DNA of 6,661 nucleotides from Planctomycetaceae bacterium UBA4732 (GTDB taxonomy: Bacteria > Planctomycetota > Planctomycetia > Gemmatales > Gemmataceae). The translations under genes were made by a program, and so were the position numbers. Location of the stretch: contig DHJA01000099.1 of the NCBI GenBank assembly GCA_002404095.1, positions 658 to 7,318 on the forward strand. The letters run 5' to 3'. The notes under the pieces are model-generated. The model searched no databases and had not been told where the DNA came from. It saw nothing but the letters and a program-made list of their open reading frames with translations. This document shows positions 1 to 5,081 of the stretch, piece by piece. Numbering within the stretch: the first letter of the stretch is position 1; each line of letters opens with the position of its first letter.

Positions 1-1185
1 GGCCGCACGACCCTGAACCCCTCCACGTTCGACCTGCCCGTCCTGCTCAAAGACCTGGAGATGATGTTCCGCGTCCGCACGGATGAGAAAAAGTTATCGT
101 TCTCGGTGGAGATGATCGGCGACGTCCCCCAATACATCGTGACCGATATTAACAAGCTGCGCCAGGTCTTCATAAACGTGCTGGGCAACGCCGTCAAGTT
201 TACCGAGCAGGGCGGCGTCGGCTTGCGCGTGCGCGCGGACCGCGAGGGCACGACGGGATCGTTTCTCCGGGTCGAAATCGAGGACACGGGCCCGGGCATT
301 TCGCCGGACGACCAAGACAAGTTGTTCCGGCATTTTGAGCAAACCAAGACCGGGCAACAGGTGGGGACCGGTACGGGGCTGGGCTTGGCCATCAGCCGGG
401 AATTTGTTCGCCTGATGGGCGGTGCCATCACGGTAAACAGCCAGGTTGGCAAAGGCAGCGTTTTCGTCATTCGCCTGCCTTTGAAGGAGGGGGAGGCCCA
501 GGCGGTTCAAGCGAAAGACAAGCCCCAGCATGTCCTGAAGCTCCAGCCCGGGCAGGCGACGTGCCGGGTGCTGATTGCCGACGACATTGAGGACAACCGC
601 CAACTACTGGCGCAGCTTCTAGCCCCCGTCGGTTTCGAGATCCGGCTGGCGACCAACGGAGCGGAAGCCGTCCAGGAGTTTGACCAATGGCGGCCCCATC
701 TGATCCTGATGGATTTCCGCATGCCGGTTATGGACGGCCATGAGGCGATCCGTCGGATCCGGGCCATGGCCGGCGGCGAGGACACCAAGATTATCGCTGT
801 GACTGCCAGTGCGATGGACGAAAACCGCCAGGAGTTGATGGAGATCGGCGCCGACGATTTTATCAGCAAGCCGTTCAGGGAAGGAGAGCTATTCCAGAAG
901 ATTCACGCCCAAGTGGGAGTGGAGTACGTTTACGCCGAGCATCCCACAGCCGCGGCCCAGGAGGAAGCGGTCGAACTCACACCCGAGTCCCTGGCGTGTT
1001 TGCCCAAAGAACTCATCCGCCCGATGCGTGAAGCCGTCATTACGGCGGATCTGGACCAGTTGCTGGTAAAGATTCAGGAGGTTGAAGCCCGCGATCCTAA
1101 CATAGCCCAGGGGCTGCGACGGTTGGCGGAAGGCTTTGAATATCAGAAGCTTCTTGATTTATTCGGTCGGGAGGACCTTCGGTGA
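1..1185 (+). CDS. Hybrid sensor histidine kinase, 3' part (HATPase-REC-helical tail)
   Basis: This is the C-terminal 394 residues of a hybrid histidine kinase. The reading frame is open from base 1, so the start and the sensor and HisKA domains (with the phospho-histidine) lie outside the window; the first Met codon at 61 is internal. Residues here count from base 1. The first 20 residues (FDLPVLLKDLE) look like the usual link between HisKA and the ATPase. The ATPase domain (about 25-162) has the N-box (NVLGNAVKF), the G1 box DTGPGI and the G2 box GTGLGLAIS. A receiver domain (about 188-305) has the acidic pair ADD, phosphoacceptor D238 in LMDFRMPVMDG, the switch Thr in AVTAS and Lys in ISKPF. 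A helical tail of about 70 residues (ELTPESLACLPKEL to LLDLFGREDLR) resembles the tail of other BarA/Tor-like hybrids but shows no Hpt histidine. The protein should autophosphorylate and pass phosphate to its own receiver. Input signal unknown. It is followed by 146 nt without a gene call, so it may be a separate transcription unit from what follows. Confidence 0.93.
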   Translation, partial: GRTTLNPSTFDLPVLLKDLEMMFRVRTDEKKLSFSVEMIGDVPQYIVTDINKLRQVFINVLGNAVKFTEQGGVGLRVRADREGTTGSFLRVEIEDTGPGISPDDQDKLFRHFEQTKTGQQVGTGTGLGLAISREFVRLMGGAITVNSQVGKGSVFVIRLPLKEGEAQAVQAKDKPQHVLKLQPGQATCRVLIADDIEDNRQLLAQLLAPVGFEIRLATNGAEAVQEFDQWRPHLILMDFRMPVMDGHEAIRRIRAMAGGEDTKIIAVTASAMDENRQELMEIGADDFISKPFREGELFQKIHAQVGVEYVYAEHPTAAAQEEAVELTPESLACLPKELIRPMREAVITADLDQLLVKIQEVEARDPNIAQGLRRLAEGFEYQKLLDLFGREDLR

Positions 1186-1331
1186 GTTTGTTAAAACTTG
1201 TCGGGAGTATCCGTGAATCCGGAGCCGATTCGACGCGATGGGTTAAGAAGAAGATTGCGGGGAAGCAAGTCGGCGGGTAGCATCAAAACCGGGCTGAAGA
1301 GCCGCGGTCGCCGAAAGATAGGAGGTGCATC
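1186..1331. other. Spacer between hybrid kinase and toxin-antitoxin pair
   Basis: These 146 bases separate the kinase stop from the antitoxin start. They contain a short inverted repeat, AGTTT-GTTA-AAACT (1185-1198), just after the kinase stop. It is too weak to call a terminator, since no T-tract follows, but it could be a binding site. No convincing -35/-10 pair is visible. If the toxin-antitoxin pair has its own autoregulated promoter, as VapBC and Phd-type modules normally do, it would be expected here. A possible small ORF at 1213-1335 fills most of the rest. Confidence 0.4.
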
Positions 1332-1335
1332 ATGA
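1213..1335 (+). CDS. Possible 40-residue basic small ORF upstream of the antitoxin
   Basis: A GTG codon at 1213 is preceded by GGGAG at 1203-1207 (5-nt gap) and opens a 40-codon frame ending in TGA at 1333-1335. That stop overlaps the antitoxin ATG as ATGA, the classic coupling overlap. The peptide is very basic (9 Arg and 4 Lys of 40), starts MNPEPIRRDG and ends RRKIGGAS. It has no motif I recognise. Its last codons are simply the antitoxin ribosome-binding site (AGGAGG) read as protein, and Arg-rich low-complexity reading is common in non-coding GC-rich DNA. It may therefore be chance, or a remnant of a longer gene. Listed because both the putative ribosome site and the ATGA overlap are present. 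Confidence 0.2.
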   Translation: MNPEPIRRDGLRRRLRGSKSAGSIKTGLKSRGRRKIGGAS

Positions 1336-1592
1336 ACGTTGCGGAAGCGGAAAAGAACTTTGCCAAATTGGTGAACAAGGTCTACATCGAAGGCGTCAGC
1401 GTCGATCTTGAGCGCGACGACAAAGTAATCGCGCGTCTGACGCCGGCCGAGCCGAGGTCGCCCCTCACGGTCGGCGAGCTGAATGCGTTCTTGCACAGTC
1501 TTCCCTCGTTGGGCGATGATGCGGACGGATTTTCCCAGGACGTTCGCGCCCTCCGCGCCGAGTTTCCGGCGGAGGCCAACCCATGGGATTGA
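1332..1592 (+). CDS. Phd/YefM-VapB-like antitoxin of a type II toxin-antitoxin pair
   Basis: This 86-residue protein is most likely the antitoxin that binds and neutralises the PIN toxin encoded next to it. It would bind DNA through its N-terminal part and the toxin through its C-terminal tail. The start MNVAEAEKNFAKLVNKVY is the Phd/YefM pattern (strand, then a helix with the usual EA..F..LV spacing). The stretch VSVDLERDDKVIARLTP fits the following 'hairpin, basic/acidic turn, arginine-leucine' part of that fold. Residues 43-86 are acidic and end in NPWD, as expected for a toxin-wrapping tail. The start is fixed by a strong ribosome site AGGAGG at 1320-1325, 6 nt upstream. Phd-family members often carry a few more residues before this point, so the first beta strand is slightly short. 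Its 3' end overlaps the toxin by 10 nt. Family members usually repress their own promoter; a matching operator is not obvious. Confidence rests on the pairing with the PIN gene as much as on the sequence. Confidence 0.85.
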   Translation: MNVAEAEKNFAKLVNKVYIEGVSVDLERDDKVIARLTPAEPRSPLTVGELNAFLHSLPSLGDDADGFSQDVRALRAEFPAEANPWD

Positions 1593-2005
1593 TGGTTGAC
1601 ACGAACGTCTTTATTCGCTTCGAGAAAAGCGGCAAGCCGATCGACTTTTCCTCATGGGAGAGTTCTCAAAAGGTCTACATCAGCGTCGTGATCGTGTCCG
1701 AATTGCTGATGGGAGTTCACCGCGCGAACACGGAAGAGCGCCGGCAACGCCGGTCGGCCTTCGTCGAAGCCGTCATCTCTGGTGTCGGCGTGCTGGACTT
1801 TACCCTTCCCGCCGCGCGCGTTCATGCCGAAATCTATGCCGAACTTGTGAAGAATGGGCAAATGATCGGCGCAAACGATTTGATCATCGCGGCTACGGCT
1901 CATTGTCATGATTTGTCGGTATTGACCGAAAATGTCCAGGAGTTTTCGCGAGTACCTGGTTTGCGAGTGATTCCGTTCGTCCCTATCCCTGGAGCAGGCC
2001 ATTGA
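1583..2005 (+). CDS. vapC: VapC-like PIN-domain ribonuclease toxin
   Basis: This 140-residue single-domain protein is a PIN-fold, Mg2+-dependent RNase. In VapBC modules it cleaves tRNA or rRNA and halts translation when the antitoxin is lost. The acidic active-site set is visible: D6 in MVDTNVFIRF, E40 in VSELLMGVHRA and D99 in IGANDLIIAATA. The final TENVQEFSRVPGLRVI block carries E120 in the usual (T/N)xxEFxRVPGL pattern of VapC and FitB. Length is typical, and nothing suggests an inactivating change. ATG 1583 has GGAGGC at 1571-1576 and is preferred. A second ATG at 1592 forms a TGATG one-base overlap with the antitoxin stop and would lose only three residues. The stop TGA (2003-2005) shares its last base with the ATG of the hybrid kinase downstream, so the toxin is coupled both to its antitoxin and to a signalling gene. 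RNA target not predictable. Confidence 0.92.
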   Translation: MGLMVDTNVFIRFEKSGKPIDFSSWESSQKVYISVVIVSELLMGVHRANTEERRQRRSAFVEAVISGVGVLDFTLPAARVHAEIYAELVKNGQMIGANDLIIAATAHCHDLSVLTENVQEFSRVPGLRVIPFVPIPGAGH

Positions 2006-2460
2006 TGAATCCGCAGAAGCCTAAAACCGGCGCCAGGCAACCCGCCAGCATCTTGGTGGTAGACGACACCCCTGCCAATCTCCAGGTATTGGCCGGCATG
2101 CTCAAGGACCGCGGATATAAAGTCCGCCCCGTTCCCAGCGGCAAGCTGGCGCTGCTGGCGGCGCGACGCGATCCCCCGGACTTGATCCTGCTGGACATCC
2201 ATATGCCGGAGATGAACGGCTACGAGGTGTGCGAACACCTCAAAGCCGACGACAAGCTCAAGGGGATTCCCGTCATCTTCATCAGCGCCCTCACCGAACA
2301 GTTGGACAAAGTGAAGGCGTTTGCCATCGGCGGGGTGGATTACCTCACCAAGCCGTTTCAGATAGAAGAACTGCACGCCCGCGTCGAAACGCACCTGAAG
2401 CTCCGCCGCCTGCAAATCGAGTTGGAGGAGACCAACGCGCGACTGGCGAAGGCCAACGGC
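2005..2460 (+). repeat. Duplicated receiver module, copy 1 (5' part of hybrid kinase)
   Basis: The first 152 codons of the hybrid kinase match the first 152 codons of the phosphatase gene at 128 residues with no gap, by my hand alignment. At DNA level the similarity is also clear: long identical runs occur around the CCCGCCAGCATCTTGG and GCGCTGCTGGCGGCGCG segments, with most differences at third positions. The copy covers the receiver and the start of the coiled coil, ending near NG (residues 151-152). Beyond that the proteins are unrelated. Confidence 0.9.
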
Positions 2461-3612
2461 GTGCTGTGCCGCAAGCAAGAGGAGTTGTCGGACCTGCACC
2501 ACCGCAAGGACGAGTTCTTGGCGATGCTCAGTCACGAACTCCGCAACCCCCTTGCCCCCATCCTCAACGCCGTGCATCTCCTGCGCCTCCAGAAGAACGA
2601 GAACCAACTCCAGCATCAAGCCCGCACCATCATCGAGCGTCAAGTGACTCAATTGACTCGTCTGGTGGATGACCTGATGGAAGTGTCCCGCATTACGACC
2701 GGCAGGGTTCAGCTTCGCCATGATCGGGTCGTCGTGAGCAGCATCGTGGAACGTGCGGTGGAGACGGCCCGCCCGCTAATGGACCAACGCGGGCATGAAC
2801 TCACGGTGTCGCTGCCGCCGCAACCGATCTGGCTGAACGCTGACGCCGCCCGGCTGCAACAGGTGGTCGTCAACTTGCTCACCAACGCCGCCAAGTACAC
2901 GGCTGACGGCGGACGCATTTGGCTGTCCGTACAGCAGGAAGGCGGCGAGTGTGTGTTGCGATTGCGGGATACGGGCGTCGGCATCGCCCCCGAGATCCTG
3001 CCCCGTATCTTCGACCTGTTCACGCAGGCGGAACGGTCGCTGGACCGCTCACAAGGCGGGTTGGGCATCGGGCTGGCTTTGGTGCACCGGCTGGTGGAAA
3101 TGCACCAGGGGAGGGTGGAGGCTTACAGTGCTTTGGGACAGGGAAGCGAGTTCGTCGTGCGTCTGCCGGTGGCGCCGGCTCCCGCGCCGCCGCCGCCATC
3201 GACCTCCAAAGAAACCGCCGAGCCGACCGGACCGTCCTTGCGGGTACTCGTTGTGGATGACAACGTGGATACGGCTCAGACTTTGGCGATGCTATTGAAG
3301 ACGTCGGGGCATGATGTTCGGACGGCTCACACCGGGCCGAACGCACTGGAAGCGACCCTCGACTACCAACCGAACGTGGTGCTGTTGGACATTGGCTTGC
3401 CGGGACTGAACGGCTATGAGGTAGCGAAACGGATACGGCAGCAACCCGTTCTCCACAACATCGTGCTTGTCGCCATGACGGGGTATGGACAGGAGACAGA
3501 CCGCCAGCTTTCGCAAGAATCGGGGTTCGATCACCACTTGGTTAAGCCCGCCGACTTCGGCAAGGTGCAACAAATTTTGGCGACCATCTCGGAGAAGGCG
3601 AGCCCCCATTGA
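2005..3612 (+). CDS. Hybrid histidine kinase with N- and C-terminal receivers (REC-HisKA-HATPase-REC)
   Basis: This is a 535-residue soluble kinase with no membrane segment, so its input is probably phosphorylation of its own first receiver or a cytoplasmic partner. REC1 (about 14-132) has acidic pair D20-D21, phosphoacceptor D64 in ILLDIHMPEMNG, switch Ser in FISA and K116 in LTKPF. A short coiled-coil linker (about 133-165, LKLRRLQIELEETNARLAKA) leads to HisKA with phospho-histidine H177 in SHELRNPLAP. The ATPase domain has an N-box VVNLLTNAAKYT (288-299), G1 DTGVGI (322-327) and G2 GGLGIGLALV (351-360). After a proline-rich hinge (390-400) comes REC2 (about 412-530) with D418-D419, D462 in LLDIGLPGLNG, T492 and K514. 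All catalytic residues look intact. ATG 2005 is chosen because it aligns exactly with the paralogous receiver downstream and has GGAG at 1991-1994; a TTG at 2002 would add one residue. It overlaps the toxin stop by 1 nt and the phosphatase gene by 4 nt. Confidence 0.95.
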   Translation: MNPQKPKTGARQPASILVVDDTPANLQVLAGMLKDRGYKVRPVPSGKLALLAARRDPPDLILLDIHMPEMNGYEVCEHLKADDKLKGIPVIFISALTEQLDKVKAFAIGGVDYLTKPFQIEELHARVETHLKLRRLQIELEETNARLAKANGVLCRKQEELSDLHHRKDEFLAMLSHELRNPLAPILNAVHLLRLQKNENQLQHQARTIIERQVTQLTRLVDDLMEVSRITTGRVQLRHDRVVVSSIVERAVETARPLMDQRGHELTVSLPPQPIWLNADAARLQQVVVNLLTNAAKYTADGGRIWLSVQQEGGECVLRLRDTGVGIAPEILPRIFDLFTQAERSLDRSQGGLGIGLALVHRLVEMHQGRVEAYSALGQGSEFVVRLPVAPAPAPPPPSTSKETAEPTGPSLRVLVVDDNVDTAQTLAMLLKTSGHDVRTAHTGPNALEATLDYQPNVVLLDIGLPGLNGYEVAKRIRQQPVLHNIVLVAMTGYGQETDRQLSQESGFDHHLVKPADFGKVQQILATISEKASPH

Positions 3613-4064
3613 ATACGGAGAAACCTAAAAACGGCGGCGAGCAGCCCGCCAGCATCTTGGTCGTGGACGACACCCCCGCCAATCTCCAGGTGCTGACCGG
3701 AATGCTCAAGGATCGCGGCTACAAGGTCCGGCCGGTTCCGAGCGGCAAGTTGGCGCTGCTGGCGGCGCGGAAGGCGCCGCCGGACCTGATCCTGCTGGAC
3801 ATCAATATGCCGGAAATGAACGGCTATGAGGTCTGCCAGCACTTGAAAGCCGATGAGGTTCTCTGGGGAATTCCCGTCATCTTCATCAGCGCCCTCAACG
3901 AGAACCTCGACAAGGTGAATGCGTTCGCCCTCGGCGGCGTTGATTACATCACCAAGCCGTTTCAGATGGAGGAATTGCACGCCCGCGTCGAGACGCATCT
4001 GAAACTCCGCCGCCTGCAGGTCGAGTTGGAGGAGGCCAACGCGCGCTTGGAGAGGGTCAACGGT
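3609..4064 (+). repeat. Duplicated receiver module, copy 2 (5' part of REC-PP2C gene)
   Basis: This is the partner of the copy at 2005-2460. Residues 32-54 are identical in both, and the phosphoacceptor, switch and Lys regions are conserved. The largest differences fall in the first 10 residues, in the loop ADEVLWG against ADDKLKG, and at the end of the linker (RLERV against RLAKA). Gap-free alignment over the whole length points to a fairly recent tandem duplication, or to gene conversion between the two copies. Confidence 0.9.
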
Positions 4065-4841
4065 CGGATGTCGCGCGACCTGGCGACGGCGGCGAAGATC
4101 CAGAAGACGTTCCTACCCCGCGCCGCGCTGAGCGTTCCGGGCGCGGAGTTCGCCTGGTGCTGCCGGCCCTGCGACGAACTGGCCGGCGATGGGCTGAACA
4201 TCATCCCTCTCGGCGGTGGGAAGGTTGGCCTCTACATCCTGGACGTAAGCGGCCACGGCGTCTCGTCGGCCTTGCTGTCGGTGACGCTCAGTCGTCTCCT
4301 CTCGCCGCCGTCGGAGCCGTCCTCGATCCTGATCCGGGATCGAAACGTCCTCGATCCGCTCGACGTAACGCCGCCCGCCGAGGTCGCCGACCGCCTGAAC
4401 CGGCTCTTCCCCTATGACACGGCGACCGAGCAGTTCGCCACGCTCATGTATGGGGTTCTGGACGTTTCGACCGGGGATTTCCGCCATGTTTCCGCGGGCC
4501 ACCCCGGACCCTTGCATCTCCTCGCCGGCAGGCCCCCGGCGATCCTCGAAAGCCCGGGGTTTCCGATCAGCCTGGCGGAAGACGCCTACGAGGAGCAGTG
4601 CGTCCATCTGGGGCCGGGGGACCGGCTCTATCTCTACTCCGACGGCGTCCCCGATGCGATGAACCCCAGCGGCGAGCGCTTCGGCGACGCCCGGCTCATG
4701 GAGGCGATCAGCCGAGGCCGGGCCGAACCGCTACAGGAGGGGATCGCCAGTCTGCTGGCGGGGATCATGCGGTGGAGTGGAAGCGAAAAGCCGCAAGATG
4801 ACATTTCCCTTGTGGCCGTCGAGATTGTCCCGGCGGAATAA
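3609..4841 (+). CDS. Response regulator with PP2C/SpoIIE-type phosphatase output (REC-PP2C, RsbU-like)
   Basis: This 410-residue regulator has an N-terminal receiver controlling a serine/threonine phosphatase. In RsbU-like systems the phosphatase dephosphorylates a STAS anti-anti-sigma protein to release a sigma factor. REC (about 14-132) has D20-D21, phosphoacceptor D64 in ILLDINMPEMNG, S94 and K116 in ITKPF. A coiled-coil linker (133-166, ending LATAAKIQKTFLP) is the usual signalling helix before PP2C. The PP2C domain (about 167-408) shows D194 in DELAGDGLN, D212 in LDVSGHGVSSALLS, FATLMYGVLD, SAGHPGPLHL, D345 in YLYSDGVPDAMN and D397-D398 in KPQDDISLVAVEI. These are the metal-binding positions of the family. 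The first motif ends in Asn where classic RsbU has Asp (GGDFYD). The start is TTG at 3609, supported by exact alignment with the N terminus of the upstream kinase and by an AAGG/GGAG region about 10-14 nt upstream; there is no Met until residue 32. It overlaps the kinase stop by 4 nt. No STAS, anti-sigma or sigma gene is in view. Confidence 0.94.
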   Translation: MNTEKPKNGGEQPASILVVDDTPANLQVLTGMLKDRGYKVRPVPSGKLALLAARKAPPDLILLDINMPEMNGYEVCQHLKADEVLWGIPVIFISALNENLDKVNAFALGGVDYITKPFQMEELHARVETHLKLRRLQVELEEANARLERVNGRMSRDLATAAKIQKTFLPRAALSVPGAEFAWCCRPCDELAGDGLNIIPLGGGKVGLYILDVSGHGVSSALLSVTLSRLLSPPSEPSSILIRDRNVLDPLDVTPPAEVADRLNRLFPYDTATEQFATLMYGVLDVSTGDFRHVSAGHPGPLHLLAGRPPAILESPGFPISLAEDAYEEQCVHLGPGDRLYLYSDGVPDAMNPSGERFGDARLMEAISRGRAEPLQEGIASLLAGIMRWSGSEKPQDDISLVAVEIVPAE

Positions 4842-4870
4842 ACCCCTGTAGTATTTACACAAGTGGGTGC

Positions 4871-4883
4871 CATGCTTTCGCGG
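4871..4883 (+). repeat. Core repeat copy 1 (CATGCTTTCGCGG)
   Basis: First of four copies of the TGCTTTCGCGG core, in forward orientation. It lies within the 19-bp perfect inverted repeat whose other arm is copy 4. Confidence 0.85.
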
Positions 4884-4915
4884 CCTCTATCCGCACCGGG
4901 CAGCCGCTCGAACTG

Positions 4916-4928
4916 CCGCGAAAGCATG
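4916..4928 (-). repeat. Core repeat copy 2 (inverted, CCGCGAAAGCATG)
   Basis: Exact 13-bp inverted copy of 4871-4883, 32 nt downstream of it. The sequence after it (AGTGCCCGCTTGGG), read on the other strand, resembles the CAAGTGGGTGCC that precedes copy 1. The repeated unit is therefore longer than the core and this copy is degenerate at its outer end. Confidence 0.8.
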
Positions 4929-4947
4929 AGTGCCCGCTTGGGAATCG

Positions 4948-4958
4948 TGCTTTCGCGG
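4948..4958 (+). repeat. Core repeat copy 3 (TGCTTTCGCGG)
   Basis: Forward copy preceded by GAATCG. The reverse complement of copy 4 also has GAATCG upstream, but there followed by GGGTGCCA. Copy 3 therefore looks like the right-end unit with an 8-nt deletion. Confidence 0.75.
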
Positions 4959-4989
4959 GGTTGGGACGGGACAAGGATTTGGGACCGGC

Positions 4990-5008
4990 CCGCGAAAGCA
5001 TGGCACCC
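4990..5008 (-). repeat. Core repeat copy 4 (inverted, right 19-bp arm)
   Basis: CCGCGAAAGCATGGCACCC is the exact reverse complement of 4865-4883. It can pair with copy 1 as the outer stem, or with copy 3 across a 31-nt loop. Confidence 0.85.
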
Positions 5009-5081
5009 CGATTCTAATAAGTACTTGTGTAGAAACTAATGTGATAAACCCGCCGGCTCGCCTCCGATTTGATATCGTCTC

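Larger units (their letters stand above)
4849..5038. mobile_element. MITE-like or REP-like palindromic element, about 190 bp
   Basis: The left end TAGTATTTACACAAGT (4849-4864) matches the reverse complement of the right end ACTTGTGTAGAAACTA (5023-5038) at 14 of 16 positions. Just inside, GGGTGCCATGCTTTCGCGG (4865-4883) is a perfect 19-bp inverted repeat of 4990-5008; 14 extra bases (5009-5022) separate the two segments on the right side only. Both outer ends carry TA, which could be the target duplication of an IS630/Tc1-type transposase. There is no coding potential inside. It begins 7 nt after the phosphatase stop and ends 43 nt before the stop of the converging glycosidase gene. Its stems could also act as a two-way transcription terminator. 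Whether it is mobile cannot be told from one copy; a REP-type palindromic cluster is the main alternative. Confidence 0.65.

Noticed and set aside
94..603. Long open frame on the - strand opposite the first kinase
   Set aside because: It lies antisense to clear ATPase-domain coding sequence; such frames are expected in GC-rich DNA and its translation shows no domain.
1185..1198. Rho-independent terminator after the first kinase (AGTTT-GTTA-AAACT)
   Set aside because: The stem is only 5 bp and AT-rich, and no T-tract follows.
1906..2721. 271-codon open frame on the - strand opposite the second kinase
   Set aside because: It mirrors the receiver and HisKA coding region. A similar antisense frame appears opposite the paralogous receiver (3531-3998), which is explained by the receiver duplication rather than by a gene.
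4849..5038. CRISPR array
   Set aside because: The four short repeats alternate in orientation and their spacing is uneven; direct repeats with uniform spacers are absent.
4842..5081. tRNA or other structured RNA gene in the phosphatase-glycosidase gap
   Set aside because: No cloverleaf or T-loop signature is seen; the pairing is fully explained by the inverted repeat copies.
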